Positions 45,470 to 55,099 of a stretch of DNA of 64,000 nt are shown piece after piece. The notes below the pieces were generated by a model, which ran no database searches, had not been told where the DNA came from, and worked only from the letters and a program-made list of their open reading frames with translations. This DNA is from Parundibacterium terreum (lineage in GTDB: Bacteria; Pseudomonadota; Gammaproteobacteria; Burkholderiales; Burkholderiaceae_D): contig NZ_BMED01000001.1 in the NCBI RefSeq assembly GCF_014636315.1, forward strand, positions 997,941-1,061,940, in the 5' to 3' direction. The stretch's first letter is position 1; the number at the start of each line of letters is the position of its first letter. A program made the position numbers and the translations under genes.

Positions 45470-45916
45470 ATGGATACGAACGACAAAAAAGGTTTTTTCT
45501 TCAGCAATAATTTTACAGCCATCCCGGTAAACGCCTCACAGGATGCGTTGGCGCAGCCCGGCAGCCTGCAACGGCAAACCTGCCTGCGGATTGCGATTTA
45601 CCTGGCCCGGCGCGGCCATTGTGTTGTTGGGCTTGACGCACTGCGCGACTACGGCCGCGCGGCTGGCATGAACGGTGCTGAAATGGCCGCCAATGAACAG
45701 GGCACCAGCCACAACGCCAAGGACAGCGCCTGCATGCGATTCGTCCAGACGATAATCGACAAACCGGGGCCGCTTTGTGAGCAGGATTTTCAGCGCTTGC
45801 ATGAAGTGGGTTACAGCCTGGACGAAATACTTGAGGTAATAACACATGTCGCCCTCAACATTCAGCTCGCCCGAATGAGCGAAGCTATTCATTCATCCGG
45901 GGAGAAAGAGGATTAG
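45470..45916 (+). CDS. AhpD/carboxymuconolactone-decarboxylase-like protein, degenerate
   Basis: 148 residues without a signal peptide. The C-terminal half looks like the AhpD/CMD fold: SACMRFVQTIIDKPGPL, then FQRLHEVGYSLDEILEVITHVALNIQLARM. The catalytic CxxC of AhpD is not present in the expected place; only CLRIAIYLARRGHC in the first half offers two cysteines. So it may be a non-catalytic or diverged member. No ribosome site is evident. It is divergent from a LysR gene. Confidence 0.5.
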   Translation: MDTNDKKGFFFSNNFTAIPVNASQDALAQPGSLQRQTCLRIAIYLARRGHCVVGLDALRDYGRAAGMNGAEMAANEQGTSHNAKDSACMRFVQTIIDKPGPLCEQDFQRLHEVGYSLDEILEVITHVALNIQLARMSEAIHSSGEKED

Positions 45917-46098
45917 CGCGAGACAAATTTCATCCATTGATGAAGGCAAGGCATTGATCAAATCCGTCTTGAAAGACCTCTTCAGGCAAAAGCTAGCTGC
46001 CTGAAAACCAATCGCTCAGCGGCACTCAAACAACATGCCTTATCGAAATTTTCGCCATGACAAATAGCGCAACTACAAAACATTTACTGCCCCGCCAC

Positions 46099-47046
46099 TC
46101 ACCTCCCCCCACCCCGCTGCCAAACCCAGACCTTGCCAGCAACGCTGACGGCTTTCGGAATTAGCTTCTGCTCGTAGAACAGGTCGGCTACGCGCTGCTG
46201 GTTGGCGGCGATGTCAGTGCTGACCGGGATGGCGCCGTAGCGGGTGCGGCGCTGCCATGTTTCTACGATCTCTATCGGCAGCCCCATGGTCGGCGCCAGC
46301 ATGGCGCTGACTTCATGCTGATGCTGGTTGGCCCACTGCCCGGTGAGCGCCACCTGCTCCAGCAGGGCCGCCACGGTTTTGGGGGATTGTTCGGCGAAGC
46401 GGCGCGATGCCAGGTAAAAGCCATTCGCTTGCGGCAAGCCCTGGTAATCGCTCAATACCCGCACCTGGTAGGACTTCTGCGCAGATGCAAAATATGGGTC
46501 CCATACCACCCAGGCATCGATATTGCCGCTGACAAAAGCAGCCCGCGCTTCCGATGGCGACAGGTAGATGGGGACGATATCGCCCAGCTTTAACCCCGCC
46601 TTCTGCAAGGCAGAAGCCAGCAGGAAATGCGAGCCTGAGCCTTTCTGGAAGGCGATGCGCTTGCCCTTCAGGTCTGCTACCGCGCGCAGCGCAGAATCCT
46701 TGGGCACGAAAATGGCTTCGCTATTGACCGGGGCAGGCTCTGCGCCCACGTACAGCAGATCTATCCCGGCGGCCTGAGCGAATACCGGCGGCGGTGCGCC
46801 GGTGCTGCCAAAGTCGATACTGCCCGCGTTAAGGGCTTCCAGTATCTGCGGTCCGGCAGGAAACTCTATCCATTTGATCTGCAGCGATTGTGCGGCAAAG
46901 GCTTTTTCCAGCGTGCCCTGGTTTTTCAGGATGGCCAGCAGGCCGCTGCTTTTCTGGTAGCCGATGGTGATGGCGGTTGGGCTAGCACCCTGCGCGAGCA
47001 AGGGGGCTGCCAGCAGCAGCGCGGTGATCCATTTTTTCATATTCAT
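46099..47046 (-). CDS. ssuA: SsuA-like aliphatic sulfonate/organosulfur binding protein
   Basis: 315 residues with a signal peptide (KKWITALLLAAPLLAQGA). NMT1/SsuA fold: ITIGYQKSSGLLAILKNQGTLEKAF, FPAGPQILEALNAGSIDFGSTGAPPPVFAQAAG, LKGKRIAFQKGSGSHFLL, and IDAWVVWDPYFA. These are the hallmarks of aliphatic-sulfonate and taurine binding proteins. The matching permease (ssuC) and ATPase (ssuB) are absent from the window. It follows lacI on the same strand after 25 bases, so the two are probably one transcript. Confidence 0.87.
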   Translation of the reverse strand: MNMKKWITALLLAAPLLAQGASPTAITIGYQKSSGLLAILKNQGTLEKAFAAQSLQIKWIEFPAGPQILEALNAGSIDFGSTGAPPPVFAQAAGIDLLYVGAEPAPVNSEAIFVPKDSALRAVADLKGKRIAFQKGSGSHFLLASALQKAGLKLGDIVPIYLSPSEARAAFVSGNIDAWVVWDPYFASAQKSYQVRVLSDYQGLPQANGFYLASRRFAEQSPKTVAALLEQVALTGQWANQHQHEVSAMLAPTMGLPIEIVETWQRRTRYGAIPVSTDIAANQQRVADLFYEQKLIPKAVSVAGKVWVWQRGGGR

Positions 47047-47071
47047 ATTTCTCGTTTAATTCTCGTTTAAT

Positions 47072-48130
47072 TTAAGCGCTTTCGCGCTCTATCAATTCGC
47101 ATTCAAGCAGGTTCAGGCGAGTGTCGCCTTCCGGCGCGGGCAGCACACCCAGTTGCTCCAGGATGCGCAGCGCAGCGATTTCACCTATCTCGCGGCCCGG
47201 TGGACGGATGGTGGTCAGGCTGGGCAGCAGCAGCGACGAAAACGCATAGTCGCCAAAGCCGACGATGGCGCATTGCTCAGGCATGCGCAGGCCTGCCCGC
47301 TGCCCGCTCAGCAAGGCCCCGGCGGCCAGGTTGTCGTTGGCGAAGATGATGGCGTCTGCCGGCGGCGGGCGCTTGCCGCTGCCATTGGCAAGGGACAGCG
47401 CCTCCATCGCCTGCCGGCCGGCATCAAAGGGGGCGGCGGCGGTAGGCACATAGATGTGCGGCTCCAGGCCGTGTTCTCGCATCACTGCCGCGTAGCCGTC
47501 GCTGCGGTCAACCGCGCTCAGGTCGCCCGCCAGGCTGTTTTGCACAAAGGCGATGCGGCGGTAGCCTTTTTTAACCAGGTAGCGTGCTGCCTGTTCGCCC
47601 ACTGCGTGGTTGGAATAGCCGACCTGGATGGGCTTGCGGCGCGGCGCGTAATCCCATGTCTCCACCACCGGGATGCCTGCGGTAGCCAGCAGTTTCTCGG
47701 TCGTGCGGTTATGAAAGCGCCCCGTCACCACCAGTGCCGCCGGCGACCAGCCGAGGAAGGCGCGCACGGCACTCTCTTCCTGTTTGGCCGAGAAATAACT
47801 GGACGCCAGCAGCAATTGGTAGCCGTGGCGATTCAGCGTATCGCTGAAGCTTTGTATGGTGGGCGCAAAAATAGGCCCGGAGATATTGGGAATCACCATG
47901 CCAACCACGCGGCCATGCGAAGAGGCCAACCCGCCTGCCACCATGTTGGGCACATACGCCAGTTGCTTGGCGGCGGCGGCAATGCGCGCGCTGCGCTCCT
48001 GCCCTACCCGGCTGGGGTCGGAGAAATAGCGCGATGCCGTAATCGAACCCACTTCCGCCAGCCGCGCCACATCATGGATGGTTGCACGACCGGAGCCGCG
48101 GCGCTTGCGAGGGGTATTTTGCTCACTCAA
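47072..48130 (-). CDS. LacI-family repressor, GntR-like
   Basis: 352 residues. N-terminal HTH (TIHDVARLAEVGSITASRYFSDPSRVG) preceded by a basic tail, then a periplasmic-binding-type effector domain (VVGMVIPNISGPIFAPTIQSF, NDNLAAGALLSGQRAG, TTIRPPGREIG). Start appears to be TTG at 48130 with AGGAA upstream. The variant HTH and the palindrome GGTACCGGTACC in the intergenic region resemble the gluconate/GntR-IdnR subgroup. It probably controls the divergent receptor-monooxygenase operon. The inducer is not evident, since its neighbours do not handle sugar acids. Confidence 0.88.
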   Translation of the reverse strand: MSEQNTPRKRRGSGRATIHDVARLAEVGSITASRYFSDPSRVGQERSARIAAAAKQLAYVPNMVAGGLASSHGRVVGMVIPNISGPIFAPTIQSFSDTLNRHGYQLLLASSYFSAKQEESAVRAFLGWSPAALVVTGRFHNRTTEKLLATAGIPVVETWDYAPRRKPIQVGYSNHAVGEQAARYLVKKGYRRIAFVQNSLAGDLSAVDRSDGYAAVMREHGLEPHIYVPTAAAPFDAGRQAMEALSLANGSGKRPPPADAIIFANDNLAAGALLSGQRAGLRMPEQCAIVGFGDYAFSSLLLPSLTTIRPPGREIGEIAALRILEQLGVLPAPEGDTRLNLLECELIERESA

Positions 48131-48211
48131 TTTTTAATATTCCTAAATGATATATCGATAATTTTTTATATTCTTTGACTTCACTGTTGCGAGCCGCGAC
48201 ACTAAAAAAAC

Positions 48212-48223
48212 GGTACCGGTACC
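48212..48223. promoter_or_regulatory. LacI-type operator palindrome
   Basis: GGTACCGGTACC is a perfect 12-base palindrome, with imperfect symmetry one step further (T..G on the flanks), midway between lacI and the divergent TonB-receptor gene. A central CCGG with TAC/GTA arms matches the GntR/IdnR style of LacI operators. Confidence 0.65.
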
Positions 48224-48356
48224 ATAAAAATGATAGCAGAGAACGCGGCGCTGCCTAAGCAGATTAATCGAGGAAGGAAAGCGGTTTTCTGCATAAGGAA
48301 CACATTGCGGGCTGGACGCCGGCCCATGCCAATTTACATCACACTCAGGAACAACC

Positions 48357-50612
48357 ATGAAAAAGAACCGCAATATTGAACGCTTCAGCATACTGGCTTC
48401 GGGCGCCCTAATAGCAGGAGCGGCAGCAGCAGGAGCGGCCGATGTGGATGCATCCGCATCGCCTGCCTCTTCCATCCTGGACCGCGCAGACAGTTCTACC
48501 GTGCCCACGGTCACAGTCAGTGCCACGCGCCGCGATGCATCGCTGCAATCGGTGCCGGTAGCCGTGTCGGTACTGGATGGCGACCAGTTGGCGCATGACA
48601 ACCGCAACAGCATAGACAACATCGTGCAGCAGGTGCCCAGCGCGACCTTCCGCCAGCAAGGCGGCAACAAGGACACGACCATCTTCATACGCGGCATAGG
48701 CACCATCTCCACCTCACCCGGCGTGGAGCCTACCGTGTCCACCGTGATAGACGGCGTGGTATATGCGCGCCCAGGCCAGGCAACGCTGGACCTGCTCGAT
48801 ATAGAACGCATAGAGATTCTGCGCGGCCCGCAAGGCACCCTGTTCGGCAAAAACGCCTCGTCCGGCGTGCTGAACGTGGTAGGCCGCAAACCCAGCGAAC
48901 AGACCAGCGGCTTTGTCGATGCATCCTACTACCAGGGGGACGAAAAACGCGTGCGTGCCGGACTCTCCGGCACCATCCAGCCGGGCGTACTCAAGGCCGC
49001 TGTCACTGCGCTGTATGCGGACTACGCAGGCAATGTCGATAACGTCCACAGCGGCGGCGGCAAGCTAAACGGCTACGATCGCAAAGGGGTACGCGCGCGC
49101 CTGGACCTCACACCCAGCAGCGACCTCGACGTCGCCCTGATCGCAGACTATCTGCGCTCCAACTCTTCCCCTACTTTTACGCCTTACAAATCGACCAGCG
49201 CCGTATTCTCACAAGCCATTGCACCGGCAGTGGCCGGCCCGGAGAGCCGCCAGGTCAACGCCGACCTGCCTAGCGACATCCACGACATCAACAAGGGCCT
49301 GTCGGCGCAGATAGACTGGCGCAAGAACGGCTACACGCTGACCTCGATCAGCGCCGTGCGCGACTGGGATAATCAGCAGTACACCAGCACCTCGGCCATT
49401 GGCAATGGTGCCGAGATCGGGCGCATCACGGCGGCCTTCCCGGCCACCCGCGATATAGGCACGGTGGAATTCAGCCAGGTATCGCAGGAACTGCGTCTGG
49501 CGTCGCCAAAAGACCAGTTCGCCGAATACGTGGTCGGCGGCTTCTACCTCAACGGCAAGGACCGCGAAGTCTATCAGCGCATCGTCACCAGCGCCGCCCG
49601 TGTTGACAGCGGCCGGGCCGACTATGGCGTCAAGAGCGAGAGCTACTCGCTGTTTGGCGAAAGCACGCTGCACCTGTCGCCGGCATGGAACATGATCGCC
49701 GGCGCCCGCTGGACGCGCGACAACCTGTCCTATGACCACGCGCGCAACTCCACCCAGACGGTGGCTTTTCCGGGCGTGCAGCCGGGCGTGAGCAATACCG
49801 GCTCCACCAGCGAAGACGGCTACTCCGGCCGATTGGGGCTGCAATATGAGCTATCCCGCGATGCCAATGTCTATTTCACCTACTCACGCGGCTACAAGGG
49901 CCCGGCCTACAATGTGTTCTTCAACATGCTGAACCGCGATACGCTGGCGCTCAAGCCGGAAACCTCGGATTCGTTTGAACTGGGCCTGAAGCTGAGCGCC
50001 TTCGAGCACCGCCTGAGCGCCAATCTGGCCGTGTTTGATACCAAGTATGCCAATTACCAGGCCAACTTCTATGACACCGTGGCCGGTGCCGTGGTAACGC
50101 GCCTGATCAACGCCGGCGATGTCTCGACCAAGGGCGTGGAACTGGACTTGACCGCACGCCCCACCCGCGCGCTAACGCTGAATGCCGCGCTGGCCTACAC
50201 CGATGCCCGCATAGACAACTTCAACTGCCCGCCAGCGGCTGCCGCCTCCTGCAACCTGAACGGCAAACCGCTGCCGTTCTCGCCCAAGCTGAAGACCTTT
50301 GTGCGTGCCAATTATGCGCTAACGTTGGATAACGGCCTGATCACCGATTTCTCGACTGACTACGCCTATCAGAGCAAGACCCAGTTTGACCTGTTCCAAT
50401 CGCCGGACGCCATCCAGTCCGCCTACGGCATCATCAATGCCGGCGTGGCACTGTCATCGCCTACCAGCGGCTGGCGCGTAGCCCTGGTCGGCAAGAACCT
50501 GGCCAACCGTTCCTATGCCACCAACCTGGTCGCGGCAACCGGCTATGTCACCCGCGCTGTGCCGCGCGATGACAAGCGCTACTTCGGAATTACTGCACGC
50601 AGCGAGTTCTGA
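48357..50612 (+). CDS. TonB-dependent receptor of a LacI-controlled uptake cassette
   Basis: 751 residues. Signal peptide (FSILASGALIAGAAAAGAA), then a plug domain (TVTVSATRRDASLQSVPVAVSVLDGDQL, TIFIRGIGTISTSPGVEP, IEILRGPQGTLFGKNASSGVLNV) and a 22-strand barrel ending in aromatic-terminal ITARSEF. It imports a large or scarce ligand through the outer membrane with TonB energy. No siderophore genes are close. Its downstream partners (flavin monooxygenase, hydrolase) and the divergent SsuA-like protein suggest an organosulfur or ester ligand. AGGAACAACC precedes the ATG. Confidence 0.9.
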   Translation: MKKNRNIERFSILASGALIAGAAAAGAADVDASASPASSILDRADSSTVPTVTVSATRRDASLQSVPVAVSVLDGDQLAHDNRNSIDNIVQQVPSATFRQQGGNKDTTIFIRGIGTISTSPGVEPTVSTVIDGVVYARPGQATLDLLDIERIEILRGPQGTLFGKNASSGVLNVVGRKPSEQTSGFVDASYYQGDEKRVRAGLSGTIQPGVLKAAVTALYADYAGNVDNVHSGGGKLNGYDRKGVRARLDLTPSSDLDVALIADYLRSNSSPTFTPYKSTSAVFSQAIAPAVAGPESRQVNADLPSDIHDINKGLSAQIDWRKNGYTLTSISAVRDWDNQQYTSTSAIGNGAEIGRITAAFPATRDIGTVEFSQVSQELRLASPKDQFAEYVVGGFYLNGKDREVYQRIVTSAARVDSGRADYGVKSESYSLFGESTLHLSPAWNMIAGARWTRDNLSYDHARNSTQTVAFPGVQPGVSNTGSTSEDGYSGRLGLQYELSRDANVYFTYSRGYKGPAYNVFFNMLNRDTLALKPETSDSFELGLKLSAFEHRLSANLAVFDTKYANYQANFYDTVAGAVVTRLINAGDVSTKGVELDLTARPTRALTLNAALAYTDARIDNFNCPPAAAASCNLNGKPLPFSPKLKTFVRANYALTLDNGLITDFSTDYAYQSKTQFDLFQSPDAIQSAYGIINAGVALSSPTSGWRVALVGKNLANRSYATNLVAATGYVTRAVPRDDKRYFGITARSEF

Positions 50613-50616
50613 TTCC

Positions 50617-51969
50617 ATGTCTAGCTCATCTCAAACTGCATCTCAAGCTGCATTGCAAACTGCACAGCCCGCACGCCGGCAGCTCAGTATCGCTGCCTTC
50701 ATGATGCGGCATGGCCACCATGTGGCTGCCTGGCGGCACCCTGATACGGATCTGGAGTCTAACCCGTTCGCCGTGTTCCGCCGGCAAGTGCACAGCGCCG
50801 AGCGGGCCTGCCTGGATGCGGTGTTCTTTGCCGACAGTCTGGCGCTGACAGGCGGCGTACCCACGCTGGAGCCGCTGACCTTGCTGTCGGCACTGGCAGC
50901 ATCCACCGAGCGCATCGGCCTGATAGGTACTGCCACCACGACCTATAACGAGCCCTACACGGTGGCGCGCCAGTTTGCCTCCCTGGACCAGATATCGGAA
51001 GGCCGCGCAGGCTGGAACCTAGTCACGTCAGACAATGCTGCAGAGGCTGCCAACTTTGGCCGAGATCGGCACGTGGCCCATGCCGCGCGCTATGAGCGTG
51101 CGCGCGAGTTTCACCAAGTGGTGGCCGGCTTGTGGAATAGCTGGGACAGCGATGCGCTGATCAACGATAAACAAGGCGGCCGCCTGGCGGATGCAGGCAA
51201 GATCCACCCGCTGAACCATCGCGGCGAGCATTTCTCGGTGGCTGGCCCGTTGAATGTGTCGCGCAGCCCGCAGGGGCGGCCGGTAGTGGTGCAGGCAGGC
51301 GGTTCGGAAGCCGGGCGAGCGCTGGCGGCGGCAACGGCGGAGGTCGTCTTCACGGCCCAGCCTTCGCTGGCGTCGGCACAGGCCTTCTACCGCGACATGA
51401 AGGGTCGTCTGGCCGCACACGGGCGCGCGGCAGAGTCGCTGAAGATCATGCCGGGCTTATTTGCCGTGGTAGGCAGCTCGCAGGCAGAAGCGGAAGACAA
51501 GTTTGGCCAGTTGCAGCGACTCATCGTGCCGGAAGCCGGCCTGGCCCTGCTGGGCCGCATGATAGGCAATTTTGACCTGAGCACCTACCCGCTTGATGGC
51601 CCGCTACCGGAGCTGCCGCAAACCCAAGACGGCCAGCGCAGCCGCCAGCAATTGCTGACCGATCTGGCGCAGGGCGAGAACCTGAGCATACGCCAGCTTT
51701 ATGAAAGAATCGCCGGCGGGCGCGGCCACTTCACCGTGGTCGGCACCGCCGAAGCAGTGGCAGACCAGATGCAAGCCTGGTTTGAGCAGGAGGCGGCAGA
51801 CGGCTTCAACTTCATGGCACCGTCCCTGCCGGGCGGCCTGGATGATTTTCTGTCTCTGGTAGTGCCAGAACTGCAGCGCCGCGGCCTCTTCCGCAAGACC
51901 TACCAGGGCACCACCCTGCGAGAACACCTGGGCCTGAACCCGGCTCACAAACAAGCGGAGCTATCATGA
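50617..51969 (+). CDS. LLM-class flavin-dependent monooxygenase, NtaA/SnaA/DszA type
   Basis: 450 residues from ATG 50617, only four bases after the receptor stop; longer upstream starts lie inside the receptor. TIM-barrel of the bacterial luciferase superfamily, NtaA/SnaA/SoxA(DszA) branch: [71 protein letters not shown] and [18 protein letters not shown]. These FMNH2-using enzymes split C-S or C-N bonds (dibenzothiophene sulfone, nitrilotriacetate, sulfones). They need a separate flavin reductase, which is not visible here. It overlaps the next gene by ATGA. Confidence 0.9.
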   Translation: MSSSSQTASQAALQTAQPARRQLSIAAFMMRHGHHVAAWRHPDTDLESNPFAVFRRQVHSAERACLDAVFFADSLALTGGVPTLEPLTLLSALAASTERIGLIGTATTTYNEPYTVARQFASLDQISEGRAGWNLVTSDNAAEAANFGRDRHVAHAARYERAREFHQVVAGLWNSWDSDALINDKQGGRLADAGKIHPLNHRGEHFSVAGPLNVSRSPQGRPVVVQAGGSEAGRALAAATAEVVFTAQPSLASAQAFYRDMKGRLAAHGRAAESLKIMPGLFAVVGSSQAEAEDKFGQLQRLIVPEAGLALLGRMIGNFDLSTYPLDGPLPELPQTQDGQRSRQQLLTDLAQGENLSIRQLYERIAGGRGHFTVVGTAEAVADQMQAWFEQEAADGFNFMAPSLPGGLDDFLSLVVPELQRRGLFRKTYQGTTLREHLGLNPAHKQAELS

Positions 51970-53243
51970 AGACAGTATGCAATATCGCCGTGGCCGCCCT
52001 GCTTGCTACGGCGGCTCTGATGCCACTGCACGCGCAGGAATATTACGGAGATGCCCGGCCCGATGCGCCGGAACTTGCTGCTCGCGGTAAGCTGGCGGTA
52101 GGCGTGCGCACGTTGGAGATAGAGCATGCAGACCAACTGGATATCTTGCGCTACAGCGAGGCCCAGCCCAATCCGCGCTACACCCGCAAGCTGAAGCTGG
52201 AGATATGGTATCCGGCAAAGCTGGCGGCAGGCCAGGCCGAACAAACCCTGTATACCGACGTATTGGGAGCGGGTGCCAATGACCCCGCCCGCCCGAACAC
52301 GCCTTTTCAATTCGCAGGCCGTGCGGCGCGCGATGCCGCCCCGCTGCCGGCGCAGCAAGGCTACCCCCTGGTGATCGTCTCGCACGGCTACCCCGGATCG
52401 CGCCTGCAAATGAGCTATCTGACAGAAAATCTGGCCTCCAAAGGCTACGTAGTGGTGGCGATAGACCATGCTGAGTCCACCCGCGCCGACAAGGCAGGCT
52501 TCGCCAGCACGCTGCTGAACCGGGCCCAGGACGACCGCTTTGTGATAGACACAATCACCGCCTATAGCCGCGCAGGCAGCGGCCATTTCTTGGCGGGCCT
52601 GGCAGATGCCGGCAATACCGCCCTGCTGGGTTACTCGATGGGCGGTTACGGCGCGCTGAATGCCGCCGGTGCCGGCGTCAGCGCCGCTGCGGTATCGCTC
52701 GCCCCCGGCGGCAAGCTGGCATCGCAACAGCAAGGCAATCCGCAGTACGAGGCACAGCGCGATCCCCGCATCAAGGCCGTGGTAGCCTTTGCCCCCTGGG
52801 GCGGCGGACGCGGCACTGTAGAGGTCATCGATGCGGCAGGCCTGGCCGGCCTGCGCGTGCCCTTGCTGTTCATCGCAGGCGACCAGGACGACGTGGCCGG
52901 CTACCAAAATGGTGTGCTTCGCCTGTATGAAGGCGCCGTCAACGCCGAGCGCTACCTGCTGGTGTACCAGAACGCCCGCCACAATGTCGCCCCCAACCCC
53001 GGCCCGCCGGCAGCCAATGCGCATCCCAATGATTTCATGGCCTATGCGGAGCCGGCCTGGGACAGCCGCCGCATCAACAACATCAACCAGCACTTCGTCA
53101 GCGCTTTTCTGGGTGTGTATTTGAAAGGGCAAAGCTTGCAGAACTATCTTGATCTGGCACCGCTGGCCGTGGAAGGCAAATGGCCAGGCTTCCTGCCGCG
53201 CACCGCCGTCGGGCTGGCTTGGCAGCATCGGAGCCCGCAGTAG
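51966..53243 (+). CDS. Secreted PAF-acetylhydrolase/dienelactone-type hydrolase
   Basis: 425 residues, coupled to the monooxygenase by ATGA. Signal peptide ([20 protein letters not shown]). Alpha/beta hydrolase: [19 protein letters not shown], elbow GYSMGG (Ser), acid in [10 protein letters not shown], and His in [12 protein letters not shown]. The long N-terminal region with LEIWYPAKL fits the PAF-AH/chlorophyllase-like esterases that free an acid or alcohol from a larger ester. In this operon it could process the receptor ligand in the periplasm before uptake. Substrate unknown. Confidence 0.85.
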   Translation: MKTVCNIAVAALLATAALMPLHAQEYYGDARPDAPELAARGKLAVGVRTLEIEHADQLDILRYSEAQPNPRYTRKLKLEIWYPAKLAAGQAEQTLYTDVLGAGANDPARPNTPFQFAGRAARDAAPLPAQQGYPLVIVSHGYPGSRLQMSYLTENLASKGYVVVAIDHAESTRADKAGFASTLLNRAQDDRFVIDTITAYSRAGSGHFLAGLADAGNTALLGYSMGGYGALNAAGAGVSAAAVSLAPGGKLASQQQGNPQYEAQRDPRIKAVVAFAPWGGGRGTVEVIDAAGLAGLRVPLLFIAGDQDDVAGYQNGVLRLYEGAVNAERYLLVYQNARHNVAPNPGPPAANAHPNDFMAYAEPAWDSRRINNINQHFVSAFLGVYLKGQSLQNYLDLAPLAVEGKWPGFLPRTAVGLAWQHRSPQ

Positions 53244-53572
53244 GCGTGGGGACTGGCCGCGCTCCATCAACCTGAGAATGCCTCACCAATACGGGGAAGA
53301 TTGGAAACGATCTTCCCCTCCATAAGCAGGACCTGAAGATGTCGAATACAGTAGTATCCAATTGAAGGGCGCGCCGCCATCCAACGGTGCCCTTCAAAAC
53401 CACCCTCCCACCTCCCATGCGCCCCCTCAAACAATCACGCTGCATAAGTGTTATTTCAATATTGTCATTTTGAACACAATATAGTATCGTGCGTTTTGCT
53501 TGGCTCCACGCTGCGGAATACCGCGACCTGGATTTTGTATCGCCACCCCGATCGACTTATTGAGATTGTCCA
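53244..53572. other. Intergenic stretch with two hairpins
   Basis: About 330 bases. First hairpin GGGGAAGAT/ATCTTCCCC (53293-53318) and second TTGAAGGGC/GCCCTTCAA (53362-53397) follow the end of the receptor-monooxygenase-hydrolase operon and may end its transcript. The remainder is AT-rich (about 53450-53560) and probably holds the promoter of the next gene. No coding sequence seen. Confidence 0.5.
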
Positions 53573-54973
53573 ATGCGTAAAACCTTCGCCGTATTGACGC
53601 TGCTGTTTACGCTTCTCCCGCCCCTCTCATATGCAGAACAAGTTATTCCGGCTACACCTGCCGGCAAGGTGCTAGCTGCAATGATCACGGCTCTCAATAA
53701 AGGCAAACCCGAAGATCTTGCTGTCTTTGTGAAGAACAATGATTCGAGCAGGCTGACTGCTGAGAGGATGATCAACATTCATGACATCACCGGAGATTTG
53801 AATGTAGTGCGCATGGAGAGAAGCACCCCGTATTCACTCAAGGCCTTATTGAAGGAAGCTGATTCAGATTTCTATGGCACGATTGAGCTATCGGTATCAA
53901 CCGACAAGACTCACAAGCTGCTATATCAAGACTTCAACCGCGTTCCCATGCCTGCTGACCTTGCTCCGCAGCGCCTCTCGCTGAATGCAGCGGTCGCCGC
54001 ATTAAAACAGCGCGCCGACCAGCTTGCCGCCGAAGATAAGTTCTCAGGTGTTTTGCTAATTACCCACAATGATAAAACCCTGCTGAGTGGTGCTTGGGGA
54101 TACTCGGACAAAGATGCCAGGCAAGCGATAGACATAGATACCAAATTCCGTATCGGATCGATGAACAAGATGTTTACTTCCGTCGCGATTTTACAACTGA
54201 TCGATGCGGGAAGGCTGCAACTGAGCGACACGGTCGGCAATATTCTTCCAGGTTACGCGAACAAAGAAATCGCAGAAACCGTCACGGTACGCCAGCTATT
54301 AACGCATACCGGAGGCACAGGCGATATTTTCGTGCAGGAATTCTACAAGAACCAGGCCGAATTGAAGGAACATACCGATTACGTGCGCCTGTTTGAAAAT
54401 CGCGCGCCCCTCTTCAAACCCGGCGCACGATTCGGCTACTCCAACTATGGTTACGTACTGCTTGGCGCCATCATCGAACAGGTATCGGGTATGTCCTACT
54501 ATGACTACGTACAAAAAGCTATCTTTGCACCGGCGGGTATGAACGATACAGGTTCTCTACCCGAAAACATTGATGTACCCGGCAGGGCCAAAGGCTATAT
54601 GAAAGTAAGGAGCACCTGGACATCCAATGCCAAAATGCTGCCCTATCGCGGCACCTCGACGGGTGGCGGCTACTCAACGGCAAATGATCTATTGCGCTTC
54701 GCGCAAAACCTGCAATCCGGCAGGCTACTGTCCCTGGCAACATTGGAGCAAGCCACCAGCGATCAGGCTGAGCATTACGGCTACGGGTTTTTTGTTCAGG
54801 GAGCAGAAGCCAATCGCATGTACGGACACAGCGGCGGCGCTGGAGGTATGAACGGCGAATTAAGTATCTCGCACCAAGCCGGCGGCTATGTTGTGATCGC
54901 GCTAAGCAACCTGGATCCTACCTCTGCTTCCCGGCTCTACAATTACTTCACATTACGCATGCCAATCAACTAA
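53573..54973 (+). CDS. Secreted class-C beta-lactamase-fold serine hydrolase
   Basis: 466 residues. Signal peptide (FAVLTLLFTLLPPLSYA), a 100-residue DUF-like N-terminal region (about 25-130), then the beta-lactamase/penicillin-binding fold: SxxK as SMNK (Ser196), YxN as YSN (Tyr289), and HSGG near 419 replacing KTG. These three make an active serine site, but the family (Pfam Beta-lactamase) is mostly esterases or D-peptidases, so antibiotic resistance should not be assumed. It is similar in the YSNxGYVLLG(A/I)IIE segment to the partial gene at 63398. Confidence 0.88.
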   Translation: MRKTFAVLTLLFTLLPPLSYAEQVIPATPAGKVLAAMITALNKGKPEDLAVFVKNNDSSRLTAERMINIHDITGDLNVVRMERSTPYSLKALLKEADSDFYGTIELSVSTDKTHKLLYQDFNRVPMPADLAPQRLSLNAAVAALKQRADQLAAEDKFSGVLLITHNDKTLLSGAWGYSDKDARQAIDIDTKFRIGSMNKMFTSVAILQLIDAGRLQLSDTVGNILPGYANKEIAETVTVRQLLTHTGGTGDIFVQEFYKNQAELKEHTDYVRLFENRAPLFKPGARFGYSNYGYVLLGAIIEQVSGMSYYDYVQKAIFAPAGMNDTGSLPENIDVPGRAKGYMKVRSTWTSNAKMLPYRGTSTGGGYSTANDLLRFAQNLQSGRLLSLATLEQATSDQAEHYGYGFFVQGAEANRMYGHSGGAGGMNGELSISHQAGGYVVIALSNLDPTSASRLYNYFTLRMPIN

Positions 54974-55099
54974 AGCATGGCCATGACTTCGGTTAAGGCA
55001 GCGATTCACAAGAAATAGCCTCCGCTTGATGCATGCAATCAACCACAATCAGACAATCAAGCGCCCTTAATGCAGTTCTCAATACATAGGCAGGAGTTC

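Noticed and set aside
51945..53270. A 441-codon frame antisense to the esterase at 51966
   Set aside because: Low-complexity cysteine/glycine-rich translation and complete overlap with a signal-peptide hydrolase coupled to its neighbour.
53573..54973. Annotation as an antibiotic-resistance beta-lactamase
   Set aside because: The fold and SxxK/YxN are present, but HSGG replaces KTG and most such proteins are esterases or peptidases.
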